Assembly (NCBI RefSeq): GCF_904846615.1
Contig: NZ_CAJHBK010000001.1
Span: 2,294,001-2,358,000, forward strand
DNA: 64,000 nt
DNA from: Psychrobacter sp. JCM 18902
GTDB taxonomy: Bacteria > Pseudomonadota > Gammaproteobacteria > Pseudomonadales > Moraxellaceae
Reading direction: 5' to 3'
In this document: positions 1-12,241 of the stretch, in pieces
Numbering within the stretch: the stretch's first letter is position 1
Layout: each line of letters opens with the position of its first letter
The notes under the pieces: generated by a model
Seen by the model: only the letters and a program-made list of their open reading frames with translations
Told to the model about the DNA's origin: nothing
Databases searched by the model: none
Made by a program: the position numbers and the translations under genes

Positions 1-1539
1 AATGTGACCGTTGGTTGGTCTGGGATGAGCTGGGCACGCAAGTATATTTCTGCCAATCGTATCGGTTACTTTCCTGACAACGCCCGCCAAATTGTCAATA
101 AAAATGATATCATTCGTTTGATACCGACCGCGAATGGTAATTGGCAGCTGGGACAAATTCCCAAACTACAAGGAAGTCTGGTCTCCTTGAATCCAGAAAC
201 TGGCGCTGTTAATGCATTGGTCGGTGGCTTTGACTTTAATCACAGTAAATTCAATCGTGCTCTACAAGGCTGGCGTCAACCAGGCTCAACCATTAAACCG
301 CTTGTCTATACCGCTGCTCTAGAAAAAGGCTATCGCCCAGATAGCATTGTTTCGGATCGACCGATTCAAGTGGGTGACTGGAAACCGAAAAATTCTGATC
401 AACGTTTTTTAGGCGAAATCACTTTACGCCGTGGACTGTATTTATCTCGTAACTTAGTCTCTATTCGTCTCTTACAAGCCATTGGTATATCTGATACGCG
501 CGACCTATTAGATGAATTCGGACTTGATAAAGAAAAGCTACCGACGACTTTGTCGTTAGCGTTAGGTGCAGGGCAAGCAACACCATTACAAATGGCAACA
601 GCCTATGCTACATTCGCGAATGGTGGTCACCGTGTACAGCCGTATTTTATCGAACAAATTTATAATTATAATAATAACCTCCTCTTTCAGGCAAACCCAC
701 GCCAAGCGTGTGCCACCTGCTTCAATGAAAAACTTGAAGACCTCAATAGAAATCTCATCGAAGATTATAAGAAGTCAATTGAAAATGAAGACAGTGCTAT
801 CGATGATGAAGTGACGGTTAAAGAACAAAATTTAGAGAACAATGATGATATTGAACAAAGCGGTAAAACGCTAAATCTAAAGGTTTATGATGCTAGTCCA
901 CAGGCCGATCGCTTAAAAGCGCCAGCGGTTCAATATGCACTGGCTAAGCAAGCACCTCGAATCTTACAACCCAGAGTCGCTTTTGAGATGGCAGATATCT
1001 TACGTGACGTCGTACAGCGTGGTACGGCAGTACGAGCCAAGGCTTTAGGTCGTGATGATATTGGTGGCAAGACCGGTACCACCAATGAAGCAAAAGACGC
1101 TTGGTTTGCAGGTTTTCATCCTACCAATGCAACTGTCGTGTGGATGGGTTTTGATCAACCATCAACCATGGGTCGTCGCGAATATGGTGGTGTGGCAGCC
1201 CTACCCGTTTGGATGGATTTTATGAAAGCCCAACTCAAAGACACGCCTCATCAATGGGTATCTATCAATAACCGCGCCAAATCGAAAAAGCAAACGCAAA
1301 GAATTATAGAAATGACTGATGATGGTATTCTGGCCGATGATGAAGATACGGATAGCAGCGAATCAGAAAAACCAGTTAAGACGCAGACTCAACAGCGTAA
1401 ATCACCACCAGCTGAGCCTGTTGAAGCACAAAGTAGCTCTCAAGCAGCCAAACCTAGTAACAGTCGTAGTAATGATAGCGTGCCGCAAAACCCTTTATCG
1501 GTAACACCCGTTGAGCGCATGCCACCGATACCAGAGTAG
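1..1539 (+). CDS. mrcA: Penicillin-binding protein 1A, C-terminal part (5' end outside window)
   Basis: Bifunctional class A PBP of the inner membrane that polymerises and crosslinks peptidoglycan; only the part containing the transpeptidase domain is inside the window. The frame is open from base 1, so the true start lies upstream; GTG at 4 is only the first possible start codon. Counting from that codon, the catalytic serine motif STIK is at residues 95-98, SRN at 148-150 and KTG at 356-358, the expected order for the penicillin-binding fold. An acidic, Asn/Glu-rich insert (about 245-290) lies between SRN and KTG. The last 80 residues are a polar, Ser/Gln/Pro-rich tail probably not part of the fold. 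A terminator follows 31 bases after the stop. The family call is secure; the exact 1A assignment rests on overall similarity. Confidence 0.93.
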   Translation, partial: NVTVGWSGMSWARKYISANRIGYFPDNARQIVNKNDIIRLIPTANGNWQLGQIPKLQGSLVSLNPETGAVNALVGGFDFNHSKFNRALQGWRQPGSTIKPLVYTAALEKGYRPDSIVSDRPIQVGDWKPKNSDQRFLGEITLRRGLYLSRNLVSIRLLQAIGISDTRDLLDEFGLDKEKLPTTLSLALGAGQATPLQMATAYATFANGGHRVQPYFIEQIYNYNNNLLFQANPRQACATCFNEKLEDLNRNLIEDYKKSIENEDSAIDDEVTVKEQNLENNDDIEQSGKTLNLKVYDASPQADRLKAPAVQYALAKQAPRILQPRVAFEMADILRDVVQRGTAVRAKALGRDDIGGKTGTTNEAKDAWFAGFHPTNATVVWMGFDQPSTMGRREYGGVAALPVWMDFMKAQLKDTPHQWVSINNRAKSKKQTQRIIEMTDDGILADDEDTDSSESEKPVKTQTQQRKSPPAEPVEAQSSSQAAKPSNSRSNDSVPQNPLSVTPVERMPPIPE

Positions 1540-1570
1540 ACAACCATTAATAATATAAACTTATGACGCA

Positions 1571-1610
1571 AAAAAAGGCTTATTTGGCACTCGCTAAATA
1601 AGCCTTTTTC
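1571..1610 (+). terminator. Intrinsic terminator after mrcA
   Basis: A 14-base A-rich/GGC stem (1572-1585 paired with 1596-1609) with a 10-base loop, ending in a T run on the plus strand. It lies just after the PBP1A stop. The A run on the other arm could let it work in both directions. Confidence 0.85.
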
Positions 1611-1663
1611 ATACTTAATACTTTGATCAATACCACTCTATTAAAGGACAGTCATCAGTCAAC

Positions 1664-1710
1664 TAGGACACGTCTTCATTTTAAAAATGGTGATAAAAGT
1701 GAGATAAATT
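1664..1710. mobile_element. Left-end fragment of a MITE-like element
   Basis: About 45 bases matching the left end of the complete 170-bp element at 63589-63758, with roughly 38 of 45 positions identical by eye, including the stretch TTTTAAAAATGG. It starts after a TA like the complete copies, but no right end is visible. It is therefore a decayed or deleted copy. It sits immediately downstream of the minus-strand gene ending at 1725. Confidence 0.6.
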
Positions 1711-1724
1711 TTTAATAACTATTT

Positions 1725-2246
1725 TTAGAACTCAACCATACCAGCACGTAGTTGCTCAATCAGCTCTAAGAACTGCTGACGCCATTCTCGTATTGTCGTC
1801 TCATCTGGCAGCCATTGATTTGACAAGGTCACAACGTTAACAATAAGATCAGGTGAGGCAGTATTGCTTGGTGTTTGATCTACAATAGTATCTGGTGGCA
1901 CGGCGTATAGACAACGCTGATACGCACGCTCTATATTGGCCAAAAAACCCTGCTGCTGTAACTGCTGTAACCGCTGAATCTCAGGCGATACTTGGGTACG
2001 CTCGCTCAATGCTTGTTCAATATCTGACAATGTTGGTGCGCTCATGTTTAAACTATAAAAATAACCTAGCTCTTGGGTAAATGCGAGAAAGGCACCGTAT
2101 AGATGAAAAATAGCAGTTTCACAATGGGCTTGGTATAGCTGCTTATCATCGGTACTTCCCGCCGCTTGGCAAGATAGACGACAGAAATACAGTTTTTGAT
2201 TGGTTCGATCTGCTTGATATTTGGCAACACGGGTTTTACCTGCCAT
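1725..2246 (-). CDS. Conserved hypothetical protein, DUF6586-like
   Basis: A 173-residue soluble protein with no signal peptide or membrane segment. The N-terminal part (residues about 10-65) has the pattern RTNQKLYFCRL followed by two helices rich in Gln, His and Tyr. This resembles small gammaproteobacterial proteins filed as DUF6586; the match is from memory and not certain. The ATG is preceded by AAGGATAAG at a suitable distance. The gene lies downstream of rpoC on the same strand but behind the rpoC terminator, so it is probably transcribed separately. No function can be stated. Confidence 0.7.
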   Translation of the reverse strand: MAGKTRVAKYQADRTNQKLYFCRLSCQAAGSTDDKQLYQAHCETAIFHLYGAFLAFTQELGYFYSLNMSAPTLSDIEQALSERTQVSPEIQRLQQLQQQGFLANIERAYQRCLYAVPPDTIVDQTPSNTASPDLIVNVVTLSNQWLPDETTIREWRQQFLELIEQLRAGMVEF

Positions 2247-2347
2247 TTGCGACTTATCCTTATATGAAGTGTAAATTAGGGCATATTTTCCAGTGTACTA
2301 TTTTTTTAGATAACAGTACCATGCATTTCTCACTTTATTGCACACAC

Positions 2348-2377
2348 AAAAAAGCCAGCAATTTAGGCTGGCTTTTT
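2348..2377 (-). terminator. rpoC terminator
   Basis: GCCAGC (2354-2359) pairs with GCTGGC (2367-2372). The stem is flanked by an A run (2348-2353), which reads as a U tract on the minus strand, and by a T run on the other side. It lies 37 bases beyond the rpoC stop. Confidence 0.85.
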
Positions 2378-2413
2378 ATCACATTAACAATAAATCAAAG
2401 ACGCTTAATACTA

Positions 2414-5400
2414 TTAATTATCCTGATTAAGCTCTTGTGCAAAGGCTTCATCAAAGCTTGCAAAGTCTTTACTATCCGTGCTCGCTGACATATCAAATGC
2501 TGCATTGTCAAACCCTGCTTTAAGATCTTTATCTAGCAGTTTTTGCTCCGCTTTCTCTTTGCGTGCTTTATGATAAGCAAGACCAGTACCAGCAGGAATC
2601 AAGCGACCAACGACCACGTTTTCTTTCAGACCACGTAGCTCATCCACTTTACCAGTCACGGCAGCCGCAGTTAGTACACGGGTCGTCTCCTGGAACGATG
2701 CTGCTGAAATAAAGCTTTCTGTAGCCAGACTTGCTTTGGTGATACCTAGTAATTGACGCTCGAACTGTACTGGGAATTTATCTTCCGCTTCCAGCTTCGC
2801 ATTCAATGCTTTGATATCAGAGTACTCTGCTTGATCGCCTTTAAAGTGGTTTGAATCGCCGCCATCGGTAATTTCAACTTTGCGCAACATCTGACGAATA
2901 ATCACTTCGATGTGCTTATCGTTGATTTTTACACCCTGCAAGCGATAAACGTCCTGTACTTCGTTAACGATGTAATCAGCAAGTGCAGTCTGACCTTTCA
3001 AACGTAAGATATCATGCGGGTTCTGTGGACCATCAGCGATCACTTCACCACGTGCTACCGTTTCGTTTTCAAAGACGTTGATTTGACGCCATTTCGGGAT
3101 TAGCTCTTCATGAATCTCACCATCTTCATTGGTGATAATGAAGCGGTTTTTACCTTTGGTCTCTTTACCAAAGCTAACCACACCTGTCATTTCTGCCATG
3201 ATGGCGTGATCTTTCGGACGACGTGCTTCGAACAAGTCAGCAACACGTGGTAGACCACCGGTAATATCTTTAGTACCTGAAGAGGCTTGTGGTACACGAC
3301 CCAAAATCGAACCGGCTGCTACTTTTTCACCATCGCTGACGCGAATGATGGTTTCAGCTGGTAAGAAGTAAACCACTTCTTTACCTTCATCAGTGTTCAA
3401 GATAATCGCAGGACGTAAGTCTTTTGCTGAACTTGAACGGTCACGAGTAGCAAGAATCTCAAATGAGCTCATACCCGTCGCATCATCAACTTTTACGGTA
3501 GCAGTTAAGCCATCAGTAATCTCACTGAAGCGTGCAGTACCAGCAAATTCTGTGATAATAGGATGCGTGTGCGGATCCCATTTAGCGATGGTTTGACCAG
3601 CATCAACCTGATCTTCGTGTTTCACAAGCACGCTAGAACCATAAGGCACTTTATAGCGCTCACGCTCACGACCAAGCTCATCGGTCAAGGCGATTTCAGC
3701 TGAACGCGATACGATGACTAAGTGACCATCGGTATGTTGAACCGTTTTCATGTTTTCGAAATGCGCTTGACCAGCACTACGAACTGAGATGCTGTTATCC
3801 ACTGATGCTGAGCTTGCTGCCCCGCCCACGTGGAATGTACGCATCGTTAACTGAGTACCTGGTTCACCGATAGACTGTGCCGCCATAACACCGACTGATT
3901 CGCCGATATTCACTTTATGACCACGAGCCAAATCACGACCATAACACTGTGAACAAACACCATGCTCAACATTACAAGTAATAACTGAGCGTACCCAGAT
4001 ATCATCAATCGCATTGTTATCAAGCACGTTTACCCAATGCTCATCGATCAAAGTACCTGCTGGAATCAATACCTTATCAGCATCATCGTTATAAGTCACA
4101 TCACGAGCCGTCACACGACCTAGTACTAGCTCGCCTAACTTCTCAATGATTTCACCACCTTGAATATGTGGTTTCATGAGCAAGCCTTGCTCAGTACCAC
4201 AGTCATCACTGGTAATAACCAAATCTTGTGCCACATCAACCAAACGACGCGTCAAGTAACCTGAGTTAGCCGTTTTCAGTGCCGTATCCGCAAGACCTTT
4301 ACGGGCACCATGCGTTGAAATAAAGTACTGAAGTACGGTCAAGCCTTCACGGAAGTTTGCTTTAATTGGCGTTTCGATAATTGAACCATCTGGCTTAGCC
4401 ATCAAACCACGCATACCAGCCAACTGACGAATCTGAGCCGCACTACCACGAGCACCAGAATCTGACATGATAAAGATAGAGTTGAATGACTTCTGCTCTT
4501 CTTCTTTACCTTTGGCGTTCATGATTTTATCAGTGGCTAAGTTGTCCATCATCGCTTTAGCGACTTTGTCATTGGTACGTGACCAGATATCAACCACTTT
4601 GTTATAGCGCTCACCAGCGGTCACAAAACCTTGCTCGAATTGATCTTCGATTTCGCGAACTTCGCCTTCTGCCACTTCAATGATTTGCTTTTTCAGTGGT
4701 GGAATGACCATGTCATCAATACCGATAGACACGCCTGACAACGTCGCTTGGGCAAAACCAAGATACATCAATTGGTCAGCAAACATGACACTTTCTTTAA
4801 CGCCAACTTTACGGTAGCAAGAGTTAATCAAACGAGAAATATTTTTCTTCGTCATCTCTTGGTTACATTCATCAAAAGACATACCTTTAGGCATGATGTT
4901 CCAGATCAATAAACGACCTGCAACCGTTTCTTTTAAGCTGATTTCTTTAGTCTCATTGCCATCTTCATCAATATGCGTCTCGGTGACACGCACTTTGATC
5001 TTAGCGTTTACATGCAAATCGTTTGAACCAATCGCACGCAATGCTTCATTAACGGTGGCAAAAATCATGCCCTCGCCTTTGGCATTGATAGACGAGCGAC
5101 TGATGTAATATAAACCCAGTACAACATCCTGTGACGGTACGATGATTGGATCACCGTTCGCAGGCGACAAGATGTTATTGGTAGACATCATTAGCGCACG
5201 TGATTCAAGCTGTGCTTCTAGTGTCAATGGCACGTGAACGGCCATTTGGTCACCATCAAAATCGGCGTTAAACGCGGTACAAACGAGCGGATGCAATTGG
5301 ATTGCTTTACCTTCGATTAGTACTGGCTCAAATGCTTGCAAGCCCAAACGGTGAAGCGTTGGTGCACGGTTAAGAAGTACTGGATGCTCACGGATAACCA

Positions 5401-6646
5401 TGGCCAGCATATCCCACACTTGCGGCTCTTCACGCTCTACCATCTTTTTGGCAGCTTTAATTGTCGTGGCTAAACCATGAGACAATAATTTGTTATAAGT
5501 AAATGGCTTGAATAATTCAAGTGCCATTTTCTTTGGTAAACCACACTGATGTAGACGTAGCGTTGGACCAACAACGATCACCGAACGACCAGAGTAGTCA
5601 ACACGCTTACCAAGTAAGTTTTGACGGAAACGACCTTGCTTACCTTTGATCATATCAGCCAAAGATTTCAATGGACGCTTGTTACTACCAGTGATCGCAC
5701 GACCGCGACGACCGTTATCAAGCAAGGCATCCACTGATTCTTGCAACATACGCTTTTCGTTACGTACGATGATATCAGGTGCGCTCAGCTCAAGCAGACG
5801 CTTTAGACGGTTATTACGGTTAATGACGCGGCGATACAAATCGTTTAGATCTGAAGTCGCAAAACGACCACCTTCTAGTGGTACTAGCGGACGCAAATCT
5901 GGTGGTAGTACTGGCAAGATGTTCATCACCATCCACTCAGGCTTGTTATTAGAGTCACGGAAGGCTTCTAATAATTTAAGACGCTTAGACATCTTTTTAA
6001 GCTTGGTTTCAGAACCAGTTTGCGGAATCGCTTCGCGCAAATCATCGATTTCAAGATCTAAATCGATATCTTTCAATAGGTCTTGAACCGCTTCAGCACC
6101 CATTTTAGCGGTGAATTCATCGCCAAACTCTTCAAGCGCTTTATAATAATCTTCATCATCAAGCAGTTGATACTTCTCTAGAGAAGTCAAACCTGGCTCA
6201 GTAACAATATAGCTTTCAAAATATAGGACGCGTTCGATATCACGAAGCGTCATGTCTAGCAATAGACCGATACGGCTTGGTAATGATTTTAAGAACCAAA
6301 TGTGTGCCACTGGGCTGGCTAAGTCAATATGACCCATACGATCACGACGTACTTTCGCAGTCGTTACTTCTACGCCACATTTTTCACAGATAACGCCTTG
6401 GAATTTACGGCGCTTATATTTACCACATAAACATTCAAAGTCTTTTACTGGACCAAAGATTTTGGCACAAAATAGACCATCACGTTCAGGCTTAAACGTA
6501 CGATAGTTAATAGTTTCAGGCTTTTTTACTTCACCATGCGACCATGACTTGATGACGTCAGGTGAGGCTAAAGTAATTTGAATGCTATCAAACTCTTGAT
6601 TACCGTTGCCGGTAGGGCTTTGCATGATATCGAGTAAATCTTTCAA
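2414..6646 (-). CDS. rpoC: DNA-directed RNA polymerase subunit beta'
   Basis: Catalytic beta' subunit of RNA polymerase, 1410 residues, close to the E. coli length of 1407. The N-terminal zinc site is visible as CLCGKYKRR followed by CEKCGVEV (about residues 72-96). The Mg-binding motif NADFDGDQM is near residue 460. The second zinc cluster, CGTEQG...[13 protein letters not shown], lies around residues 815-910. The C-terminal part carries the usual long insertion of gammaproteobacterial beta'. It follows rpoB after 188 bases, with no terminator seen between them, so the two are expected to be cotranscribed. Confidence 0.98.
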   Translation of the reverse strand: MKDLLDIMQSPTGNGNQEFDSIQITLASPDVIKSWSHGEVKKPETINYRTFKPERDGLFCAKIFGPVKDFECLCGKYKRRKFQGVICEKCGVEVTTAKVRRDRMGHIDLASPVAHIWFLKSLPSRIGLLLDMTLRDIERVLYFESYIVTEPGLTSLEKYQLLDDEDYYKALEEFGDEFTAKMGAEAVQDLLKDIDLDLEIDDLREAIPQTGSETKLKKMSKRLKLLEAFRDSNNKPEWMVMNILPVLPPDLRPLVPLEGGRFATSDLNDLYRRVINRNNRLKRLLELSAPDIIVRNEKRMLQESVDALLDNGRRGRAITGSNKRPLKSLADMIKGKQGRFRQNLLGKRVDYSGRSVIVVGPTLRLHQCGLPKKMALELFKPFTYNKLLSHGLATTIKAAKKMVEREEPQVWDMLAMVIREHPVLLNRAPTLHRLGLQAFEPVLIEGKAIQLHPLVCTAFNADFDGDQMAVHVPLTLEAQLESRALMMSTNNILSPANGDPIIVPSQDVVLGLYYISRSSINAKGEGMIFATVNEALRAIGSNDLHVNAKIKVRVTETHIDEDGNETKEISLKETVAGRLLIWNIMPKGMSFDECNQEMTKKNISRLINSCYRKVGVKESVMFADQLMYLGFAQATLSGVSIGIDDMVIPPLKKQIIEVAEGEVREIEDQFEQGFVTAGERYNKVVDIWSRTNDKVAKAMMDNLATDKIMNAKGKEEEQKSFNSIFIMSDSGARGSAAQIRQLAGMRGLMAKPDGSIIETPIKANFREGLTVLQYFISTHGARKGLADTALKTANSGYLTRRLVDVAQDLVITSDDCGTEQGLLMKPHIQGGEIIEKLGELVLGRVTARDVTYNDDADKVLIPAGTLIDEHWVNVLDNNAIDDIWVRSVITCNVEHGVCSQCYGRDLARGHKVNIGESVGVMAAQSIGEPGTQLTMRTFHVGGAASSASVDNSISVRSAGQAHFENMKTVQHTDGHLVIVSRSAEIALTDELGRERERYKVPYGSSVLVKHEDQVDAGQTIAKWDPHTHPIITEFAGTARFSEITDGLTATVKVDDATGMSSFEILATRDRSSSAKDLRPAIILNTDEGKEVVYFLPAETIIRVSDGEKVAAGSILGRVPQASSGTKDITGGLPRVADLFEARRPKDHAIMAEMTGVVSFGKETKGKNRFIITNEDGEIHEELIPKWRQINVFENETVARGEVIADGPQNPHDILRLKGQTALADYIVNEVQDVYRLQGVKINDKHIEVIIRQMLRKVEITDGGDSNHFKGDQAEYSDIKALNAKLEAEDKFPVQFERQLLGITKASLATESFISAASFQETTRVLTAAAVTGKVDELRGLKENVVVGRLIPAGTGLAYHKARKEKAEQKLLDKDLKAGFDNAAFDMSASTDSKDFASFDEAFAQELNQDN

Positions 6647-6834
6647 GTTGCTTCTCCGTTATCTTTATAATCATCTGATAGCGTATTATTGACGCAAATA
6701 AGATGAATGAAGGCAATGAATAGGGTTGAGACAAATCACTAAAAGCAGCAGCGATGCGCATACTGCTTTTAGGTTGACCACTAAGGATAATAATCAACTG
6801 AGACCATGTTAACAATAGTCTCAATCAGCCGTGC

Positions 6835-9800
6835 TTAATGGGTTTGTTTTAACTCAATATTAATACCCAATGATTTGATTTCTTTGGTCAGTACGTTAAA
6901 CGATTCAGGCATACCTGGATCCATATACTGCTCACCATCAACGATGTTTTTGTACATACGCGTACGGCCTTCAACGTCATCCGACTTCACAGTCAGCATC
7001 TCTTGTAGCGTATAAGTCGCGCCGTAAGCTTCTAGTGCCCAGACTTCCATCTCACCGAAGCGCTGACCACCAAACTGAGCTTTACCACCGAGTGGCTGCT
7101 GCGTCACTAATGAGTAAGAACCTGTTGAACGCGCATGCATTTTGTCATCAACCAAATGGTTAAGTTTGAGCATATACATATAACCAACGGTTACTTTACG
7201 GTCAAACTTCTGACCAGTACGACCATCATACAACGTCTGCTGACCATCACGGTCCATACCAGCAAGCTCTAGCAGGTCTTTAACTTGGCTTTCTCTTGCG
7301 CCGTCAAATACTGCTGTGCCCATTGGTACACCAGCGCGCAAGTTATCTGCTAGCGCCATGATGTCATCATCACTCAAGCTATCAAGATCAACTTGCTCAC
7401 CGCCGACTTGGTTATAGATTTTGTCTAAGAAGTCACGTAAATCTTTGATCGCTGCTTGCGATTTGAGCATACCATCGATCTTCTCGCCCAAACCTTTCGC
7501 TGCCATACCCAAATGCGTTTCTAGAACCTGACCGATGTTCATACGCGATGGTACACCAAGTGGGTTCAAGACGATGTCAACGGTATTACCATTTTCATCA
7601 TAAGGCATGTCTTCAACTGGCATAATGCGCGATACCACACCTTTGTTACCATGACGACCAGCCATTTTATCACCAGGCTGAATACGACGCTTAACCGCTA
7701 GATATACCTTAACGATTTTTTGTACGCCATGTTGTAAGTCATCACCAGCGGTTAATTTGCGTTTTTTCTCAGCAAACTTAACATCGATGTCTTTTTGCTT
7801 ATCAACCAAATACTCAGCGATTTGCGTGAGACGCTCAGAAATTTCTTCTTCAACAGGCTGAATATCAAGCAAAGTCTCAAGGCTCATATCTTTCATATCG
7901 GCCAATGCCATCACTGTACCGGCTTTTAGACCAGAACCACCGCTGACTTTTTGACCATCAAGCAAGTTACCGATACGACCACGAGCCGCTTCTTCAAAGA
8001 TACGTAGCTCTTCTTTTAAATCTTTACGATAGCTATCAAGCTGTGATTTTTCAATTGCTCTTGCACGTGCGTCTTTTTCAACGCCGTCACGAGTAAAGAC
8101 TTGAACATCAATAACCGTGCCTTTGCTTGATGTTGGTACACGTAGCGACGTGTCTTTAACATCAGCCGCTTTTTCACCAAAGATAGCCCGGAGCAATTTC
8201 TCTTCTGGCGTCAGTTGTGTTTCACCTTTTGGCGTCACTTTACCAACTAAGATATCACCAGCGTCAACTTCAGCACCGATATAAACGATACCTGCTTCAT
8301 CGAGGCTTGATAGAGCAGCTTCACCAACGTTTGGAATATCCGCAGTAATCTCTTCGGTTCCAAGCTTGGTATCACGTGCCACACAAGTCAATTCTTGGAT
8401 ATGAATAGTAGTAAAACGATCTTCTTTAACTACTTTTTCAGACAGCAAGATTGAATCTTCGAAGTTGTAACCATTCCACGGCATAAATGCGATGCGAATG
8501 TTCTGACCCAATGCAAGCTCACCAAGATCCGTTGACGGACCATCGGCCAAGATATCACCTACAGCAATAGCATCACCTTGGTTGACGATAATACGTTGGT
8601 TGATACAAGTATTTTGGTTAGAACGCGTGTATTTAACGAGGTTGTAGATATCAATACCAGCTTCACCAGCAATCATCTCATCTTCATTGACACGAACCAC
8701 AACACGTGAGGCATCAACGTCTTCGATCACACCGCCACGCTTAGCAATAACACAAACGCCAGAGTCACGCGCAACGTGACGCTCCATACCGGTACCGACT
8801 AACGGCTTATCAGCACGTAGCGTAGGAACTGCCTGACGCTGCATGTTCGAGCCCATCAAGGCACGGTTAGCATCATCATGCTCTAGGAAAGGAATTAGGC
8901 CTGCTGCAACTGATACCACCTGACTTGGCGACACATCCATATGCGTCACTTTTTCTGGCGGCATACGCACGAATTCACCATAGCTACGCACACTGACCAT
9001 CTCATCAGATAACGCGCCTTCTGCGGTTACTGGCGAATCAGCCTGTGCAATGACTGTACCGACTTCTTCAATTGCTGATAGATACTCAATGACATCAGTT
9101 ACTTTACCATCAACCACACGGCGATAAGGCGTTTCTAAGAAGCCAAAGCTGTTGGTCTTTGCAAAGGTCGCTAATGAGTTAATAAGACCAATGTTTGGAC
9201 CTTCAGGAGTCTCAATCGGACATACGCGACCATAATGGGTATCATGTACGTCACGTACTTCAAAGCCTGCACGTTCACGGGTCAGACCACCAGGTCCTAG
9301 TGCTGATACACGGCGTTTATGGGTAACTTCAGACAATGGGTTGTTCTGATCCATAAACTGCGATAACTGGCTTGAACCAAAGAATTCTTTGACCGCAGCA
9401 GCAACAGGTTTTGAGTTAATCAAATCTTGCGGTGACAAGTTATCAGATTCCGCTGAGCTTAAACGCTCTTTGACTGCACGCTCAACACGCACTAGACCAA
9501 CACGGAATTGGTTTTCTGCCATCTCGCCGACCGAACGAATACGGCGGTTACCTAAATGGTCGATATCATCGACTTCGCCGCGACCATTACGAATCTCAAT
9601 CAATTCTTTTAGGACATTAACGATATCGGCATTGGTCAATACACTACGAGCGCGTTGGATGTCTGGATCATCAGTATTATCAAACTCTAACCCTAAACGA
9701 CGGTTAAATTTCATACGACCGACATTTGATAAGTCATAACGATCCGCGTTGAAGAACATGCTGTCAAATAGTTTTTCAGCGGTCTCAACCGTTGGTGGCT

Positions 9801-10953
9801 CACCTGGACGCATGACTTTATAAATTTCAATCAAGGCTTCTTCGCGGCTTGAGGTGCTATCTGCACGTAGCGTATCGGCAATATAACTGCCTTGATCGAT
9901 ATCATTGGTGAATAGAATGCTGAATTCTTTGATAGACTCGCTGGCTTCAAATGCACTTAATTTAACCAATAATTCATGGTCAATTAGGGTATTCGCTTTA
10001 GCGATAACTTCGTCATTCACCACGATATCTTCAGCTAAAATACGCTCATAAAGATATTCATCAGGTATCGCAATCTTCGTCATACCTGCTTCTTCAAGCT
10101 GACGAATACGGCGTGCATTAATACGCTTGCCCTGCTCTACGATGACATCACCTTCTGGTGATACGATATCGAACTGAGCCATCTCACCGCGCAAGCGATC
10201 AGCAACCAAATCAATCTCGAACTGCTCTTCACCTTTATAAACGGCTACTTTATCAAAGAACAAATCTAAGATTTCAGACGTTGTTAGACCAAGCGCACGT
10301 AAAATAATTGAAGCCAATAGCTTACGACGACGGTCAATACGAGCAAAAACTAAGTCTTTGGCATCAAATTCAAAATCTAACCATGAACCACGGTAAGGAA
10401 TGATACGCGCGTTATAAAGCACTTTACCACTTGAATGCGACTTACCTTTATCATGGTCAAAGAACACACCAGGTGAACGATGTAGCTGAGAGACGATAAC
10501 ACGCTCAGTACCATTGATAATAAAAGTACCGTTAGCCGTCATCAACGGCATCTCGCCCATGTAAACGCTTTGCTCACGGATATCTTTGATAGCCGCTTTG
10601 CTGTCTTTATCTTTGCTGTCTTTGTCTTTGATGATCAAACGGATTTTGACACGCATAGGCGCGGCAAATGTTGAACCACGTAAGATACACTCACGCTCAT
10701 CAAATTCAGGCGTACCTAAATAATATTCAACGAATTGTAGCTCTGCGTTACCAGAGTGACTCTCAATTGGGAAAATAGAGGAATACGCAGCTTGCAAACC
10801 AGTATTCTCACGAGCTTTTGGCTTTTTGTGCTCTTGCAAAAATTGCTCATAAGAATCTACTTGAATAGACAGTAAATAGGGAATGTCCATCACAGTGGGC
10901 AATTCAGCAAAACTTTTGCGAATACGCTTTTTTTCAGTATAAGAATATGCCAT
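6835..10953 (-). CDS. rpoB: DNA-directed RNA polymerase subunit beta
   Basis: The beta subunit of RNA polymerase, 1372 residues, about 30 longer than in E. coli. The rifampicin-binding segment ([28 protein letters not shown]) is intact near residues 523-550 and looks wild type at the commonly mutated positions (Asp, His, Arg and Ser present). The conserved [12 protein letters not shown] motif is in the C-terminal half. A short [11 protein letters not shown] repeat lies near residue 115. The ATG is preceded by AAGGACTC. Unusually, 790 bases and two terminators separate it from rplL upstream, so it needs its own promoter. Confidence 0.98.
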   Translation of the reverse strand: MAYSYTEKKRIRKSFAELPTVMDIPYLLSIQVDSYEQFLQEHKKPKARENTGLQAAYSSIFPIESHSGNAELQFVEYYLGTPEFDERECILRGSTFAAPMRVKIRLIIKDKDSKDKDSKAAIKDIREQSVYMGEMPLMTANGTFIINGTERVIVSQLHRSPGVFFDHDKGKSHSSGKVLYNARIIPYRGSWLDFEFDAKDLVFARIDRRRKLLASIILRALGLTTSEILDLFFDKVAVYKGEEQFEIDLVADRLRGEMAQFDIVSPEGDVIVEQGKRINARRIRQLEEAGMTKIAIPDEYLYERILAEDIVVNDEVIAKANTLIDHELLVKLSAFEASESIKEFSILFTNDIDQGSYIADTLRADSTSSREEALIEIYKVMRPGEPPTVETAEKLFDSMFFNADRYDLSNVGRMKFNRRLGLEFDNTDDPDIQRARSVLTNADIVNVLKELIEIRNGRGEVDDIDHLGNRRIRSVGEMAENQFRVGLVRVERAVKERLSSAESDNLSPQDLINSKPVAAAVKEFFGSSQLSQFMDQNNPLSEVTHKRRVSALGPGGLTRERAGFEVRDVHDTHYGRVCPIETPEGPNIGLINSLATFAKTNSFGFLETPYRRVVDGKVTDVIEYLSAIEEVGTVIAQADSPVTAEGALSDEMVSVRSYGEFVRMPPEKVTHMDVSPSQVVSVAAGLIPFLEHDDANRALMGSNMQRQAVPTLRADKPLVGTGMERHVARDSGVCVIAKRGGVIEDVDASRVVVRVNEDEMIAGEAGIDIYNLVKYTRSNQNTCINQRIIVNQGDAIAVGDILADGPSTDLGELALGQNIRIAFMPWNGYNFEDSILLSEKVVKEDRFTTIHIQELTCVARDTKLGTEEITADIPNVGEAALSSLDEAGIVYIGAEVDAGDILVGKVTPKGETQLTPEEKLLRAIFGEKAADVKDTSLRVPTSSKGTVIDVQVFTRDGVEKDARARAIEKSQLDSYRKDLKEELRIFEEAARGRIGNLLDGQKVSGGSGLKAGTVMALADMKDMSLETLLDIQPVEEEISERLTQIAEYLVDKQKDIDVKFAEKKRKLTAGDDLQHGVQKIVKVYLAVKRRIQPGDKMAGRHGNKGVVSRIMPVEDMPYDENGNTVDIVLNPLGVPSRMNIGQVLETHLGMAAKGLGEKIDGMLKSQAAIKDLRDFLDKIYNQVGGEQVDLDSLSDDDIMALADNLRAGVPMGTAVFDGARESQVKDLLELAGMDRDGQQTLYDGRTGQKFDRKVTVGYMYMLKLNHLVDDKMHARSTGSYSLVTQQPLGGKAQFGGQRFGEMEVWALEAYGATYTLQEMLTVKSDDVEGRTRMYKNIVDGEQYMDPGMPESFNVLTKEIKSLGINIELKQTH

Positions 10954-11679
10954 CGAGAGTCCTTACAGTAAACGTGGAAACAAATTAAAAGCGTGGCCAG
11001 CGTGCATAAATACGATGCAAACTTGGCGACGTAAACGATAATATAAAACAGGTAATCGTGTTCAGTTGATATCTTTTGTCAATTACTACTTCTGCTATCA
11101 GTGCTTACTTAGCACCCTTACTTGCATTTTATGATCGGTATCTAAGTCAGTCTATATGACCACTCAGACAACCAAATTCAATATCACATCATCTAAAACA
11201 TATTGCTTTTAAGCAAAACTTACTCATAGAGGTAAGAAAAAATGACTCGTTCAAGGGTATTTCTAAGTTATCTGCTATCAAAACTGATTGTATTTAGTCA
11301 TTTTTCTTTCAAAAAACCGGCTCTTTCAAAACCAACAATTCTATCAAAACTAATATCGTCGCTGATATGTACCGTCTATAAGCCTAACTACTGACAGTAA
11401 TACTCTGCGAAACGGACAACCTAAACTTAATAGCTTTTCAGAATTAATAATAATCGGGGTAACTATAACTTTTAGAATCAGTATAAACTATAGTGTTAAT
11501 GGGAAAGCATGCAGACACAAAAAAATGCCAAACATCTATGGACGTTTAGCTTAAATTAACTGATTTCAAAAACTGGCATGTGTGCTTGCATGTATATCGT
11601 CTGTCCTTTTGATGGGTATCCACCGTGATGTTGCATACGACTGTTGGCAGACACAAAAGGTCAAGCTACGAATTATAGT
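10954..11679 (-). other. Long rpoB leader/intergenic region
   Basis: No credible reading frame. It holds a second terminator (11515-11550). A 12-base direct repeat GCAGACACAAAA occurs at 11511-11522 and 11647-11658, one copy beside each terminator. The rpoB promoter must lie here on the minus strand; I saw only weak candidates (a TTGAAT box with a CATATA box 17 bases downstream near 11150-11180) and do not assign one. Confidence 0.6.
11515..11550 (-). terminator. Second terminator between rplL and rpoB
   Basis: On the minus strand a 10-bp stem (11541-11550 with 11527-11536, including G-U pairs) and the loop CATA are followed by a run of seven T. It lies about 130 bases beyond the rplL terminator. 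It could end readthrough transcripts, or a short RNA started between the two terminators. Confidence 0.7.
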
Positions 11680-11719
11680 AAAAAAAAGCTGGCAATGCAA
11701 GGCATTACCAGCTTTTTTT
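11680..11719 (-). terminator. rplL terminator
   Basis: A 12-base stem (AGCTGGTAATGC against GCATTGCCAGCT on the minus strand, one mismatch) with a 3-base loop and a run of eight T. It begins 25 bases past the rplL stop. In E. coli the corresponding gap holds only a partial attenuator; this looks much stronger. Confidence 0.88.
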
Positions 11720-11743
11720 GTACAACACTAAGATAAGCGAAGC

Positions 11744-12115
11744 TTATTTTAGTTCAACAGTTGCACCAGCTTCTTCAAGTTTCTTTTTCAACTCTTCAGC
11801 TTCAGCTTTGTTAACGCCTTCTTTGATTGGAGCTGGAGCGCTTTCAACCAAATCTTTCGCTTCTTTCAAGCCAAGACCAGTAGCTTCACGTACGGCTTTA
11901 ATTACGCCAACTTTCTTCTCGCCAAAGCTGGCAAGAACTACGTCAAACTCGTCTTTTTCTTCAGCAGCAGCAGCAGCAGGGCCAGCAGCAGCAGGTGCAG
12001 CAGCAACAGCAGCTGTTACGCCGAATTTTTCTTCCATAGCGCTGATTAATTCAACGATATCCATTACTGACATTTCAGCGATTGCGTTTAACACGTCATC
12101 TTTAGATAGTGCCAT
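11744..12115 (-). CDS. rplL: Large ribosomal subunit protein L7/L12
   Basis: Stalk protein of the 50S subunit, 123 residues. It has an N-terminal dimerisation domain (1-35), an Ala/Pro/Gly-rich hinge (36-52) and the C-terminal factor-binding domain that includes [20 protein letters not shown]. It lies 126 bases after rplJ and ends before a strong terminator. The translated hinge region (GCA/GCT repeats) also gives a long but meaningless reading frame on the other strand. Confidence 0.98.
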
Positions 12116-12241
12116 GAGAACTCTCCGTTATCTGATAAAAATTAATTGATTTTAAAATCGCTTGGATTGCTTGCCAAATTTTCAAATAGTGTTGGCAATA
12201 AAGTGCAATCGGCGATGTCAAAGTTACGTTAAAACAAGCAA

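Noticed and set aside
6600..6824. 74-codon minus-strand frame between rpoB and rpoC
   Set aside because: It overlaps the rpoC start, has no ribosome site and resembles no known protein; the gap is an ordinary rpoB-rpoC spacer.
10600..10640. Short KDKDSK repeat in rpoB as a possible frameshift or slippage site
   Set aside because: The frame is intact and the repeat lies in a variable surface region of beta; no sign of damage.
11718..12149. Long plus-strand reading frame opposite rplL
   Set aside because: It is a shadow of the Ala-rich L7/L12 hinge and helix codons; Ser/Ala-rich with no family resemblance.
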